Assembly (NCBI RefSeq): GCF_021290925.1
Contig: NZ_JAJSLX010000004.1
Span: 372,001-436,000, forward strand
Origin: Sessilibacter corallicola
Lineage (GTDB): Bacteria > Pseudomonadota > Gammaproteobacteria > Pseudomonadales > Cellvibrionaceae
DNA length: 64,000 nucleotides
Direction: 5' to 3'
Part shown: positions 44,146-54,814 of the stretch, in pieces
Position numbering within the stretch: position 1 is the first letter of the stretch
Layout: each line of letters opens with the position of its first letter
Notes under the pieces: model-generated
The model's database searches: none
Told to the model about the DNA's origin: nothing
Seen by the model: only the letters and a program-made list of their open reading frames with translations
Program-made: the position numbers and the translations under genes

Positions 44146-45780
44146 ATGATTCGAAACTTTTCAATTCAGAAAAGAATAATATTCCAATCCGCTTTGATTG
44201 CTGTTGGCTTGTTGGTGTTAACCGTCGAAGCGTTGAGTACGCTGTATCAAACCATGAATACCAGCCGAGCGGATAACACAAAGCATTTGGTAGAAGCGGC
44301 TCACAGTATTCTGGAACAGTATCACAATTTAGAAACCGAAGGCGCGTTAACTCTAGAGCAAGCGCAAGAGCAAGCGGCGTCTGCAATTGGCTCTTTGAGA
44401 TACGAAAACGGAAATTATTTTTGGATTCAAAATACCAACCTTGAAATGGTCATGCATCCAATTAAGCCGGATTTAATTGGAAAAGACCTGTCTGGCATTA
44501 AAGACACCGAAGGAAAATTTCTCTTTATTGCCATGGACGATATTGTTCGAGCTGAAGGCGAAGGTGTCGTTCCCTACATGTGGCCGGAAGTGGGTGGCAC
44601 AAAACCAGTGCGCAAAATCGGTTACGTGAAGGGTTTTTCGGAGTGGAATTGGATTGTCGGTTCCGGAGTGTACACCACGGATATTCAAGTGGCATTTTGG
44701 AAAGCAGCCCCTTGGCAGATTTCTATCAGTATGATTGTTTTCGCCGTCGTGACGGCTTTATCGCTTTATATTGGCCGATCGATTTCAAAACCCTTGTCGT
44801 TAGCTTCTTCGGCTTTGCGTGATATCGCAGAAGGTGATCGCGATTTAACGAAGCGATTGGACGTAGAAGGAAAAGATGAATTAACGGATATGGCGCAAAG
44901 CTTTAATGCCATCGTTAACAAGCTCAACAACACATTGGTTGAAGTGAGAAATTCAACGGCGCAAGTTGAGCATTTTTCGCTGGAGTTGAACGAGCATATT
45001 AAAGGCAGCAAAGACGTTTTAGAGAAACAACAAATGCAGTCGAAAACCGCTGTGCAAGCGATTATGGAAATGGTGCAGACCGTTTCAGAGATTGCACGTA
45101 ATGCCGAAGGTGCAGCGTCGTCGGCGCAAGAGGCGAATCGTGAAGCCGAAGCGGGCCAAGGTGTGGTTGAACAAGCCAAAGAGTCGGTAAACAACTTGGC
45201 TGGCGATGTTCAGCAAGTGTCGGTCGCGATTAAAAATCTAAACGCTGACAGCCAGTCGATTTCCTCGGTTCTCGAAGTTATTCGCGGTATTGCCGAACAA
45301 ACCAATTTGCTGGCATTGAACGCAGCCATTGAAGCCGCGCGAGCCGGAGAGCAGGGCAGAGGTTTCGCTGTTGTTGCCGATGAGGTAAGAACCCTTGCCG
45401 CCAGAACGCAAAGTTCAACCGAAGAAATTCGTAACATGATTGAGTCGTTGCAAAACGGCAGTGACAAAGCCGTTATCACCATGGGCAACGGCGAGAAAAC
45501 CACCGAGATAACCGTTGATCGAGCCGCAGAAGCAGGACAATCGCTTGCGTCGATTGTCTCGGCTATTAATTCAATTTCTGAACTGAACTTACAAATTGCG
45601 AGTGCCGCAGAAGAACAGTCTGCGGCGGTCAAAGAAATTGATCAGAGCATCAGTTTGATGGCGGAGTATTCTACGTCTTCTCATCAGGGTATAGAAAAAA
45701 CCTCCGATACCAGCCGCCAGCTCACCGAACTCAGTGGTCGCTTAAAACAGTTGGTGGGACAATTTAAGCTCAGTAGCTAG
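44146..45780 (+). CDS. Methyl-accepting chemotaxis protein, Cache sensor
   Basis: A 544-residue transmembrane chemoreceptor. Helix 1 lies near residues 11-30; a single Cache periplasmic sensor follows ([21 protein letters not shown]...LIGKDLSG...[14 protein letters not shown]); helix 2 is near 187-208; a HAMP domain ([25 protein letters not shown]) and the signalling domain with [28 protein letters not shown] complete it. It lacks a C-terminal CheR-binding pentapeptide. Related Cache receptors bind small organic acids or amines; the ligand is unknown. No che genes are nearby. Confidence 0.93.
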   Translation: MIRNFSIQKRIIFQSALIAVGLLVLTVEALSTLYQTMNTSRADNTKHLVEAAHSILEQYHNLETEGALTLEQAQEQAASAIGSLRYENGNYFWIQNTNLEMVMHPIKPDLIGKDLSGIKDTEGKFLFIAMDDIVRAEGEGVVPYMWPEVGGTKPVRKIGYVKGFSEWNWIVGSGVYTTDIQVAFWKAAPWQISISMIVFAVVTALSLYIGRSISKPLSLASSALRDIAEGDRDLTKRLDVEGKDELTDMAQSFNAIVNKLNNTLVEVRNSTAQVEHFSLELNEHIKGSKDVLEKQQMQSKTAVQAIMEMVQTVSEIARNAEGAASSAQEANREAEAGQGVVEQAKESVNNLAGDVQQVSVAIKNLNADSQSISSVLEVIRGIAEQTNLLALNAAIEAARAGEQGRGFAVVADEVRTLAARTQSSTEEIRNMIESLQNGSDKAVITMGNGEKTTEITVDRAAEAGQSLASIVSAINSISELNLQIASAAEEQSAAVKEIDQSISLMAEYSTSSHQGIEKTSDTSRQLTELSGRLKQLVGQFKLSS

Positions 45781-45790
45781 GCCCTAGTTC

Positions 45791-46450
45791 TCAAGCGTGA
45801 TTTGAAATTTTCTTTAGCGTGACCACGTAACGTAATTTCGACGGAGTGACAGTGGCTTGAAATGGGTAACAGGTAACCAGTGTTAACTCATTGACCGAGG
45901 TATTAATCGATATTTTTTGGTCGATAGGTTCGGTAATTTCCAGCTTTGTTACTGTGTATTTATGCCAGGCTCCGTCTTTGGTTTGTATTTGCAGGACGTC
46001 GGAATGCTTTAAATCCTCCAAAAAAGAAAAGTGCGTATCTTTGTGCCCAGCAATAACTCGGGTTTCATTAATATTCGCCCCTGCAAAATGATAACTGTGT
46101 GTGGGCGCCATTGATTTATTGCTGATTTTATTGGTGGTAATACCTCCCGGTCCGAAAGCCAGCGCTTGCCCAGACGTGCCTTCAAGAACAATCCAATCGA
46201 CGTTTAAATGCGGTACTTGCAGCCTTGCGATCGGCCAAGTATCGGACCAACTCCAGGGTTTGTGTACGTTGCCGCCACTTTCTAAGGTTTCTTCCCAGGC
46301 GGAGGCAATCAATTGCTGAGCTAAATATGCTTTGGCGTCAATCCAAATTGCTTTGCTTAAATTAATCAGAGACGCCGAGAAAATCACGGCTAACACGGCG
46401 TATTTTACGTGGCTCGATTGAGATACTTGAGTGAATACATGCTTAGACAT
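45791..46450 (-). CDS. Class GN (marine proteobacterial) sortase
   Basis: A 219-residue sortase. The catalytic Cys is in LTLVTCYPF near residue 195, followed by the conserved Arg in SKLRYVV; the active-site His is in VIAGHKDTHFSFL near residue 130. An N-terminal hydrophobic helix (about residues 14-32) anchors it in the inner membrane. This is the dedicated sortase of the Gram-negative system that has a single substrate encoded next to it. ATG 46450 overlaps the target gene stop by 8 bases; GTG 46459 is the alternative. Confidence 0.92.
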   Translation of the reverse strand: MSKHVFTQVSQSSHVKYAVLAVIFSASLINLSKAIWIDAKAYLAQQLIASAWEETLESGGNVHKPWSWSDTWPIARLQVPHLNVDWIVLEGTSGQALAFGPGGITTNKISNKSMAPTHSYHFAGANINETRVIAGHKDTHFSFLEDLKHSDVLQIQTKDGAWHKYTVTKLEITEPIDQKISINTSVNELTLVTCYPFQATVTPSKLRYVVTLKKISNHA

Positions 46451-48704
46451 TGTGCGCACCTCGATGTAAACGATGAAACATTAAACCAAAAACAAACAAC
46501 AGTATGCTAAGAATTAAGTGCAGCGTTTTTGGTGTATCCGTTTGTGGCGTTGTTATGAGTGTTTGTCCCAGCGGACTGACCAATGGCACATTTGCATGAG
46601 CGGTTGATTCACCTAGCGGGCGAGAAATTTCTTCTTCAACTGCGACAAGGCTGGTGTATTTACTCAATAAGCTGTGTTGAAGCGCAATTTCGACTACCTG
46701 CGGTTTGATGCTATCTTCGGGCTCACCCGAAATGATTTTATCCATTAAGGCATCAATCTTTTTTCTCGCCCAAATTTTAGAAATGCCCTTGTTGTTTTTC
46801 GACGTTGAAGCGTTCGAAATGGTTAGTGTTTGCTGCCACAGCGTGCCGTCACCAAAAAAGCCATGAATATTTGAGGTAATATCTGATTGAACCGCAGTGT
46901 TTTCTTTGTATGCAATAACCAGCGGCTCGTTGCGGTACAAATCACCAATCTTTTTCGGCCAGGCATCGATATGATTAGGCCAATCGACGGTTATACTCTG
47001 TAACGTTGCGTTCTCTAATTTGACAAACAAGTCTTGCATCTTATTGTGAACTTCGGCGATATCACCAATATGAACCGATGTGCCTCGACCAAATTGCGAT
47101 GCTTTATTCATAAAATAACTGTTTGGTGCAGAGCCAATAGAAACCGTAAACAGTCGTTTATTACCGAGTTTGTTATGGATTAATTGCAGTAAATCTTGTT
47201 CGTTAGTAACACTGCCATCGGTAATAAATACAATTTGCTCGAGAAGGTTTTCGTCGTGACTGTTTGATTGAAGAGCGGCATTTAAGGCGGGCTTCATTTC
47301 GGTACCGCCGCCGGCGCGCAAACTGTTAACAAACGTGAATGCAGAATTTAAATTGCCGCTTTCTGCGTAACGGGGAGAAGAAAACAACGAGCGCGTGTTG
47401 GAGTTAAATTCAATAACGTTGAATGTATCCTTCGGTGATAACCGTTTTAATGCCAGCATCAAAGCAGATTTCGCTTGGTTAATTGAGGTTCCGCCCATTG
47501 AGCCAGACGTATCGATAATAAAGGTAACCGAGCGATTCACATCGGTGGTTTGTTCCGTGGGCGGCAGCAATACAATTAATCCGTAATTTTCTCCGGCAAT
47601 CGATTCTTTAAACAGAGCTACCTCAGGTTTTGATCCGGTAGCCGGTAGCCAGGTAATCACAAAATCTCGATTCATACTTTGCCAGGTTTTATCCGTTGAT
47701 ATTTGATAAGAACCGTTTTTTCTTTCTGCTTTGATATCGTGATACAAACCGGTGATATCGGCTAATTCTAATCCTGGGTCCAATTGAATTTCTATTTTGA
47801 TTGGATTGTCTACTTCCGAACTTCGGTCCGATTCAGAAGGTTTGTGTGATTGGATAAAGGGTATTGCTGATAAATCGTTATTCCATCCTTGTGTGCCTAA
47901 ATGTATTGCGGTGGATTGTGTTTCAGGATTTTCTAAATTCTGATTTTTCTGTCTTGAGTGGGTGTTGTCTTTGGGGGTGTACCTGGGTGTCATTGTGGTG
48001 GGTAGGCGATACTCAAAGTAACCGTTGTCGTATTTAACGGTTTGGTAAAAAGTCAGTTCTACCGTAATTTCTTCTTGCGGACTGATGTTCGCAATATGTT
48101 GTTTAAAAACGTTCGCTCGTTTTTGTTCCACCAGCGCGGCTTTTTTACCCTCACTTTTAGCTTGTAAATAAATTTCTTTGGCGATGTGTTTTTCTTTAAT
48201 TTCCGCTTTAATTTTACGATCGCTAATAATAATCGTCATGTCTGTAACACTGGCATTATCCGGCAGCGGAAATACGTAGGTTCCTTCGAGCCAATCGTTT
48301 GTTGGGTTTTTGAAGGTTTGCTGCAGGCGCGTGGTTGCAATCATGCCAGAAATATCAACTGACACTTCCGATTTTAAATGCAAGGCAGGTTGATTATTTT
48401 TTCCGGCACCGTTAAATAACAAGTCACCGCTGCCGGTCGATTGCTCGAAAGCTGAGGCGTTAGCAATTTTAGGTGCTAAAACCAGCAGCAGTGCTATTAA
48501 CGCGATGATAAACGCCGAAACAATCGCGTACTCAAACCTTTTCTTTCGCGGTCTAGAATCTAGCAATCGCTCTTTGGGAATTTTTTTGGGTTTGTACCCA
48601 AGCGGTTGTTGGTAATGTATATACGTGTAATTTGATGGCCGAACGTTTGAATTTCTAGATATCAGTTGGATGAATACGTGAATCCATTTAAGTGTTGTAC
48701 GCAT
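46443..48704 (-). CDS. Sortase target protein, VIT plus VWA domains
   Basis: A 753-residue protein matching the marine proteobacterial sortase target family. After a basic N-terminus and a membrane helix near residue 60-82 come a VIT domain (about 100-230; KAEIKEKHIAKEIYLQAKSEG, LVEQKRANVFKQHI) and a VWA domain from about 390 with an intact MIDAS, FIIDTSGSMGG. The C-terminus ends in a hydrophobic helix and basic residues, as sortase substrates do, but the expected LPxT-type motif is not clean: the residues there read TTPQTDTPKT. Translated together with the sortase. Confidence 0.88.
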   Translation of the reverse strand: MRTTLKWIHVFIQLISRNSNVRPSNYTYIHYQQPLGYKPKKIPKERLLDSRPRKKRFEYAIVSAFIIALIALLLVLAPKIANASAFEQSTGSGDLLFNGAGKNNQPALHLKSEVSVDISGMIATTRLQQTFKNPTNDWLEGTYVFPLPDNASVTDMTIIISDRKIKAEIKEKHIAKEIYLQAKSEGKKAALVEQKRANVFKQHIANISPQEEITVELTFYQTVKYDNGYFEYRLPTTMTPRYTPKDNTHSRQKNQNLENPETQSTAIHLGTQGWNNDLSAIPFIQSHKPSESDRSSEVDNPIKIEIQLDPGLELADITGLYHDIKAERKNGSYQISTDKTWQSMNRDFVITWLPATGSKPEVALFKESIAGENYGLIVLLPPTEQTTDVNRSVTFIIDTSGSMGGTSINQAKSALMLALKRLSPKDTFNVIEFNSNTRSLFSSPRYAESGNLNSAFTFVNSLRAGGGTEMKPALNAALQSNSHDENLLEQIVFITDGSVTNEQDLLQLIHNKLGNKRLFTVSIGSAPNSYFMNKASQFGRGTSVHIGDIAEVHNKMQDLFVKLENATLQSITVDWPNHIDAWPKKIGDLYRNEPLVIAYKENTAVQSDITSNIHGFFGDGTLWQQTLTISNASTSKNNKGISKIWARKKIDALMDKIISGEPEDSIKPQVVEIALQHSLLSKYTSLVAVEEEISRPLGESTAHANVPLVSPLGQTLITTPQTDTPKTLHLILSILLFVFGLMFHRLHRGAHNV

Positions 48705-48899
48705 AATGATCCTAAATTTGGCTTTGTAAGATTGTTACTCAGTATTCAAACCCAGAATTAGGGAAATCCTCAGAATGAAATCTGATGGAATAGCGATGAA
48801 TTGTGGCGAAATATGGCAGTTTAATGTTGGTTGAATTGAACGGCAGACAGGTTAAAATCGCTGTCTCTGTTTCGAACGTTGACTAACTTAAAGAGTCCT

Positions 48900-49598
48900 A
48901 TGGCCAAACACATCGCTATTGTAGAAGACGAAATCGCCATTGCTGAGAATTACCGAGACGCGCTGGAGCGTCAGGGTTATAAAGTCTCTATGTTTCACGA
49001 CAGGCCTTCCGCAGAAGAAGCGTTTCAGCTTCGCTTGCCTGATTTGGCCATTATTGATGTTGGGCTCGGTGAAGAAATAGAAGGTGGTTTTGAGCTGTGT
49101 CGCAATTTAAGGGCTATGGCGCCAACGTTGCCAATTATCTTTTTAAGCGCCCGCGATAGCGATTTTGATATTGTCTCGGGATTGCGCTTGGGTGCTGACG
49201 ATTATCTGACCAAAGATATTTCCCAACCTCACATGTTCGCCAGAATTATCGCCCTGTTGCGCCGTGTTGAATTAATGGCTACGTCTTCTGATAAAAGCGA
49301 CAGTGTGGTTAATCGAGGTGATTTGAATATCGATCTTGAGCGCCTTTCAGTGACTTGGAAGAGCGAACGAATCGACTTAACCATTACCGAATTGTGGATT
49401 GTTCATAGCTTGGCCAAACACCCGGGTCACGTTAAGAATCGACAGCAACTGATGGATGCGGCCAACGTTGTGCTTGACGATAATACCATCACATCGCACA
49501 TCAAACGTATTCGCAAAAAATTCCAACACATTGATTCTGATTTTTCTTCCATCCAAACCGCCTACGGAATGGGCTATCGCTGGGAAGAGAAAAGCTAA
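48900..49598 (+). CDS. pdsR: Sortase-system response regulator
   Basis: A 232-residue OmpR-type response regulator of the proteobacterial dedicated sortase system. The receiver domain (residues 1-120) has the acidic pair in VEDE, the phosphorylated Asp in LAIIDVGLG near residue 53, and Lys in DYLTKDIS near residue 105. A winged-helix DNA-binding domain follows (about 140-230). The start ATG 48900 has AGAG upstream. It is divergent from the target gene and probably controls it; the histidine kinase follows after 24 bases. Confidence 0.9.
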   Translation: MAKHIAIVEDEIAIAENYRDALERQGYKVSMFHDRPSAEEAFQLRLPDLAIIDVGLGEEIEGGFELCRNLRAMAPTLPIIFLSARDSDFDIVSGLRLGADDYLTKDISQPHMFARIIALLRRVELMATSSDKSDSVVNRGDLNIDLERLSVTWKSERIDLTITELWIVHSLAKHPGHVKNRQQLMDAANVVLDDNTITSHIKRIRKKFQHIDSDFSSIQTAYGMGYRWEEKS

Positions 49599-49622
49599 TC
49601 AAACACTAAAAACAGTCATTTC

Positions 49623-51827
49623 ATGCGCTTGCGTAAACAGCTTTTAATTGTCAGCCTTTTTCTACTGGTCTTGCCAATTTCCGGTTTTCTTTATATTCGA
49701 GAAATGGAAATGGTATTGCGCCTGGGGCAAGAGCGCGCCGCACTGGCTACCGCTCAAGCCATTGCAGATAGAATTACCAGCGATTCTGATTTACTGTCGA
49801 GCTTTCATCAAATGCAAGAAAGTGGTTATCAAGAGACTGATAATCAAGGGAACGAAAAGCAAAACTCTGTTTTATCTCTCGTAAACACAAACAGCGATAT
49901 TAACGCATCAAGGTCGATTTATATTCACACCATAAACTCGGATATAAATCTTGATGGATACGAAGACGAATGGTTGGGCCTCGATATCGATAATTTATCG
50001 TTGAATTCTTCGAGGCTAAACCTTAAAGCCGCCAGTACTTTTAATTACGTCTATTTATTTGCCAGCTTCTCATTAGATTCTCCCGTTCAGTATCATAACC
50101 CTACAACAAACTTTCCCGCTGGCGGAGATTATTTGCTTTTATCAACGGGTACGCGGGGTAAAGATAATTACGTTATTCGTACCAGTTCACCTGGCCGTAT
50201 CCAGGCGATTTATAAAGAAGGCAACAAAATATTCCAAGAGTTTCAAATTCGAGGTTTTTGGCGAGAAGCCAACAATGGCTTTCAGATTGAGTTACAAATA
50301 CCGAAATCGCTGGTGAAAGATACGTTAGGACTGGCATTCTTTCAAAGCCAAGCCAATCCCATATTGGGGAATATGAACGTCGAATTTATCGACGGGCAGT
50401 TTGTTGTAAAAGAGGCACCAAATACCAAGTCGATTAATCAGGTGCTTGATCGAACCGTTCAATCCTTTATTCACGAAAACAACCGACTTTATTTGCTCGA
50501 CAGCCAGGGCTGGATTCTCAGTGAACGTGATTCATTGGCAACCCGTGAGTCAACCAATGAATCAACCGATTATGAGGGCAGGGAACGTCCATCAGATTCA
50601 GAAAGAACCCTCGCACTTGAGTGGTTGCTTAGATTAATTGTATCGACTCGCGATTTTCCCCAATACAACCACAGATTGCATCAAAAAGGATTTTTGTCTG
50701 CTGATGAAATCACGCACGCCGCTGCGAGTAATTCACCGGTTGCGCAGTGGTACAGTTTGGACGTTGACAGCAATTTGGTGCGAGTGGTTGTTCCGGTAGT
50801 GATGCAAGATCAACAGGTAGTGGGCTCAGTTGTATTGGAGCAGTCCAACGATCAATGGTGGAAGTTCACCAACAGCGCAGTTTTTCAGCTTATTTTGTAC
50901 ACCTTTGTTGCGCTTTTATTGGCCGCAGCGGTGATTCTTTTGTATGCGAGTTGGTTGAGTTTCAGAATACGCCAACTCAATAATTACGTGAAAAAATCCA
51001 TTCACACAGATGGCACAATTAATCGCAGTTTTCCCAAATCGAATTTTGACGACGAAATTGGTGATCTCAATAGAAGTTACTTAGAGCTGTTGAGCAATAT
51101 TGACGAGTACAACGATTATTTGCGAACACTCTCAAGCAAACTGTCTCATGAATTAAGAACACCCATTGCAGTCATACGAAGCTCGTTAGATAACTTGGAA
51201 TTTCTGAATGCGGATGAATCTCAAAGTACTTATATTAAACGAGCCCAAGAAGGCACCAGTAGGCTTTCCAATATTTTAACGTCGATGAATTCCGCCAAAC
51301 AGGTGGAAGAGGCCATTAAGAATACTGAATTTGAAAACTTCTCTTTAACAAACTTAATTAATGATATTGGCCAAGCTTATCAACCGCTGGCGAATGAAAG
51401 AGGCAGAAATTTAAGCGTAAAAAATTCAACATCTATTAATAACTATGTTGGTGCGCCCGAATTAATTGTTCAATTATTGGATAAGCTCTTTGAAAACGCC
51501 CTCGATTTTTGCCCGAATGAAAGATACATCGAATTAGCTTTGCACGAACGGCCAGACTGTTACGAGTTGGTTGTATCCAATGATGGCCCCTTATTACCTG
51601 AGCATATGCGTGGCCAAATTTTTGATTCGTTAATTTCTGTGCGAAGTCAATCCTCCAACTTAAATGCGGACAGTTTTGTTAAATCTGAGCAAAAATTCCA
51701 TTTGGGGTTGGGGTTATTTATTGCCAGATTAGTCGTAGAGTTACATAAGGGGAGTATCGTTGCGAATAATAGAAAAGATTTATCGGGCGTAGAATTTAAA
51801 ATTTACTTACCAAAAACACCGCATTAA
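49623..51827 (+). CDS. pdsS: Sortase-system sensor histidine kinase
   Basis: A 734-residue membrane histidine kinase. Helix 1 is near residue 8-25. The periplasmic part (about 30-420) holds a CBM9-like beta domain (INLDGYEDEWLG...STFNYVYLFASF), unusual for kinases but typical of PdsS. A second helix near 425-448 and a HAMP-like linker follow, then the phosphoacceptor SKLSHELRTPIAVIRSS, the N box DKLFENALDF and the G box HLGLGLFIARLVV. It should sense something at the cell surface or a carbohydrate and signal to PdsR. Same operon as pdsR. Confidence 0.9.
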   Translation: MRLRKQLLIVSLFLLVLPISGFLYIREMEMVLRLGQERAALATAQAIADRITSDSDLLSSFHQMQESGYQETDNQGNEKQNSVLSLVNTNSDINASRSIYIHTINSDINLDGYEDEWLGLDIDNLSLNSSRLNLKAASTFNYVYLFASFSLDSPVQYHNPTTNFPAGGDYLLLSTGTRGKDNYVIRTSSPGRIQAIYKEGNKIFQEFQIRGFWREANNGFQIELQIPKSLVKDTLGLAFFQSQANPILGNMNVEFIDGQFVVKEAPNTKSINQVLDRTVQSFIHENNRLYLLDSQGWILSERDSLATRESTNESTDYEGRERPSDSERTLALEWLLRLIVSTRDFPQYNHRLHQKGFLSADEITHAAASNSPVAQWYSLDVDSNLVRVVVPVVMQDQQVVGSVVLEQSNDQWWKFTNSAVFQLILYTFVALLLAAAVILLYASWLSFRIRQLNNYVKKSIHTDGTINRSFPKSNFDDEIGDLNRSYLELLSNIDEYNDYLRTLSSKLSHELRTPIAVIRSSLDNLEFLNADESQSTYIKRAQEGTSRLSNILTSMNSAKQVEEAIKNTEFENFSLTNLINDIGQAYQPLANERGRNLSVKNSTSINNYVGAPELIVQLLDKLFENALDFCPNERYIELALHERPDCYELVVSNDGPLLPEHMRGQIFDSLISVRSQSSNLNADSFVKSEQKFHLGLGLFIARLVVELHKGSIVANNRKDLSGVEFKIYLPKTPH

Positions 51828-52113
51828 TTTAAAAAATGATATTCGACACGGGTGTTGTTTTATTAACTTGTGTCATCGTTTCTGTCTCACTTTTTTCTAA
51901 ATACGTCATATTGACTTAAAAACGTCATCAAACCGAAAAATAGTTTAAATACGCTTTTCCGTAGGTGTAATGTCTTTATACTCCTTATTAGTAAAATTAC
52001 ACTGCCAAATTCAACAGTAGTGGCTACATTCGCCTATCTAGGGCGCATATGATTCCATTTATCGAAAAACAACTCTACATAATTATTTTTAAACAGTCTT
52101 AAAGGATTTATCC

Positions 52114-54633
52114 ATGAAAAAATTATTTCTGGCGGCGCCAATATTGGCGGCGAGCGTAACTGCTAATGCCAGCATGGTTCTTACCGGGGTGTTCGATGGA
52201 CCTTTACCCGGAGGATTACCAAAAGGTTTTGAGATTTATGTAACAGAAGATATTCCAGACATTACCATCTACGGTTTGGGTTCTGCGAATAACGGTGGTG
52301 GATCAGATGGCCAAGAATTTACTTTCTCTGGCACCAGTGTGGATGCCGGAACTTATCTGTACGTAACTTCTAACATTGATGGTTTCGCGCAGTTTTTTGA
52401 ATTTGAACCAGAATTCATTTTTCAGGCGGGCGCGGCCAACATTAATGGTGATGACGCAATCGAGCTTTTCCGAAACGGTGAAGTGATTGATTTGTTCGGT
52501 GACATTAATGTTGATGGTACCGGCGAGCCTTGGGAATATCTTGACGGTTGGGCGTACCGTGTTAGCGATTCTGTTGCTAGCAGTGTCTTCAATTTAACCG
52601 AGTGGACGTTCAGCGGTCGCAATGCGCTAGACGGTGAATCAACCAACGCTACTGCTGCCACTGCGGTTCCATTAGCAACATTCGTAACCGACGGTTCTGG
52701 CGGCGGCGATCCAACCCCACCTCCGCTGGATATTGGTGCGTGTTTCAGTGATGCAACACTAATCAGCGCCGTTCAAGGGGATGGTTTCAATGTAACGACT
52801 TCTGATGATGTTATCGTTGAAGGTATCGTTACCGGATTCCGCGACAACGGTTACTTCTTGCAAGAAGAGCCAAGTGACTCTGACAATAACAGCGCGACTT
52901 CTGAAGGTATCTTTATTTTCGCAACGCCAGCGGAAGGTATCGAAGTAGGGGACGTAGCGCGTGTACTTGGTGCACCGTCTGATTTCTTCGGCGACAGCCA
53001 AATCTCTGCTAGCCAGCAAATCGATTGTGGTATTGCTTCTGAGTTTATTACTCCGGTGGTGATTCCAGTTCAGTTTGACGATGTCTTAGATATCGAAACT
53101 GTTGAAGGCATGGTTGCAACAATTAACGACGCAACTATTTTCAGTCTGGATAACTTCACCCGTTTCGGTGAAATTTTCTTGAGCGACAGCGTTAAATTCA
53201 ATCCGTCAGATGTTGCTGTTCCTCTAAGTGCAGAATTCGAGGCTGCACAAGAAAACCTATCGGCAAACATTATTTATCTAGAAGATGATAATGGCCAAAC
53301 CTTCCCAGACGAAATCAGCTATTACGCAACACCAGAATTTGATGGTCTCGATTACAGTAATGCTCCTCGCGTTGGTGAAACTGTTTCTGCAACTGGTCCG
53401 GTAAGATTTGCCTTTGGTGAATACCGAATCAATCCAACCAAAGAAACGTTCTTTATTGAATCCAACCGCACCGATGCACCAGATGTGATTGACGGCGATG
53501 TTTCTATCGCAAGCTTCAACGTGCTTAATTACTTCAATGGCGAAGTACTGGAAAACGGTGAAGTTACCTTTGATTTCGCCGCCAACCGTGGTGCCGAAAG
53601 CGCAGAAGAGTTGGCGTTACAAGAAGCGCGTATTGTTGATGCATTGATTACGCTAGACGCTGACGTTGTTGGCTTAATTGAAGTTGAAAACGACGGCTTC
53701 GGTGAAGACAGTGCCATTCGTCAATTGGTAAATGCAGTGAACGCTAAGTTGGGTTCACGTGTGTATCGCTTTGCTCGCTCAAACGATACTTCTATTACCG
53801 GTACTGACGCCATCAGCAACGCTGTAATTTATAAGCACCGTAAAGTGATTGCCCGAGGCGGTTTGCGCGGTATTGCATTGCCAACTCAAGACAACAATGG
53901 TCGTTTTGTGGGTCAGCGTAATACCCTGGTTCAGAGCTTCAGACATCGCGCTACGGGTGATCGATTTGCCGTTGCCGTAAACCACTTCAAATCGAAAGGT
54001 TCTACCTGTTTTGAAGACGATAACAATCCAACAGAGTTAGATTCAATTCAGGGCAGCTGTGGCGCATTCCGCGTGTCTACTTCGGTAGCGCTGGGTAACG
54101 CTCTTGAAGCCATGAATCTGCCGGAAAAAGTATTGATCATTGGCGATCTAAATACTTATAGCCAAGAAGATGCATTGGCAATTTTGACCGACTACACCCC
54201 AGAAGAGCGTGGTTACACCATTACTTCTGCAGTAAATACCGAGTTGGATGGTGGTTTGTCAGTGCCTGTGACTGATACTTTTGGTTACATTCCAGTTAAA
54301 GACACTTTTGACCCTGAAGGCTTCTCGTTCTACTTCTTCGGCGATGATCAAATTGGTTCGCTTGACCATGTGCTTGCTTCACCTGCGGCATTCGATGCAG
54401 TGGTTGATCTTGATCACTGGAACATCAACAGCGTTGAGTTATTCCAATTAACCTATGACCAAGCGTTGCGTTTCAACAATGGTGCACAGGGTGATTTAAT
54501 TGATTTTACCGCTGTTGGTCCTTACCGCAGTTCAGATCATGACCCAGTTGTTGTCACGCTTGAGTTGGAAAATAAAAGAAAAGCGAAGTTTAAAAGAAAG
54601 CTTCGTAAATTCTTTAAGCGTTACTTTTGGTAA
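52114..54633 (+). CDS. ExeM/NucH-family extracellular endonuclease
   Basis: An 839-residue secreted nuclease. The signal peptide is MKKLFLAAPILAASVTANA. A lamin-tail-like domain (about 20-185) is followed by OB-like modules and an exonuclease-endonuclease-phosphatase domain (from about 460) with SIASFNVLNYF, DVVGLIEVEN, VNHFKSKG, IGDLNTY and SSDHDPVVV, i.e. all metal and catalytic residues. ExeM proteins degrade extracellular DNA. The C-terminus does not carry the GlyGly-CTERM anchor of many ExeM proteins; it ends in a very basic KRKAKFKRKLRKFFKRYFW tail. AAAGGA lies before ATG 52114. Confidence 0.88.
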   Translation: MKKLFLAAPILAASVTANASMVLTGVFDGPLPGGLPKGFEIYVTEDIPDITIYGLGSANNGGGSDGQEFTFSGTSVDAGTYLYVTSNIDGFAQFFEFEPEFIFQAGAANINGDDAIELFRNGEVIDLFGDINVDGTGEPWEYLDGWAYRVSDSVASSVFNLTEWTFSGRNALDGESTNATAATAVPLATFVTDGSGGGDPTPPPLDIGACFSDATLISAVQGDGFNVTTSDDVIVEGIVTGFRDNGYFLQEEPSDSDNNSATSEGIFIFATPAEGIEVGDVARVLGAPSDFFGDSQISASQQIDCGIASEFITPVVIPVQFDDVLDIETVEGMVATINDATIFSLDNFTRFGEIFLSDSVKFNPSDVAVPLSAEFEAAQENLSANIIYLEDDNGQTFPDEISYYATPEFDGLDYSNAPRVGETVSATGPVRFAFGEYRINPTKETFFIESNRTDAPDVIDGDVSIASFNVLNYFNGEVLENGEVTFDFAANRGAESAEELALQEARIVDALITLDADVVGLIEVENDGFGEDSAIRQLVNAVNAKLGSRVYRFARSNDTSITGTDAISNAVIYKHRKVIARGGLRGIALPTQDNNGRFVGQRNTLVQSFRHRATGDRFAVAVNHFKSKGSTCFEDDNNPTELDSIQGSCGAFRVSTSVALGNALEAMNLPEKVLIIGDLNTYSQEDALAILTDYTPEERGYTITSAVNTELDGGLSVPVTDTFGYIPVKDTFDPEGFSFYFFGDDQIGSLDHVLASPAAFDAVVDLDHWNINSVELFQLTYDQALRFNNGAQGDLIDFTAVGPYRSSDHDPVVVTLELENKRKAKFKRKLRKFFKRYFW

Positions 54634-54664
54634 TCATTGATCGATAAAAATAGTGTGTTTTTAA

Positions 54665-54687
54665 GGGAGCCATTGGCTCCCTTTTTT
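54665..54687 (+). terminator. Intrinsic terminator after nuclease gene
   Basis: GGGAGCC (54665-54671) pairs with GGCTCCC (54675-54681) across an ATT loop, followed by TTTTTT. Confidence 0.92.
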
Positions 54688-54814
54688 GTAGTTTTTTTAA
54701 GTTGATTTTTAGATGAGTTTTATTAAAAGTGTTGTCACAAAAAGTTAACACGGACTGCGTTTTTTTAATAATTTGTTTATAAACATTCACCTTTTGGTAA
54801 AAGTAAAAATTGTA

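Noticed and set aside
44766-45632. Two long minus-strand frames
   Set aside because: Antisense shadows of the chemotaxis receptor, whose helical repeats keep the opposite strand open.
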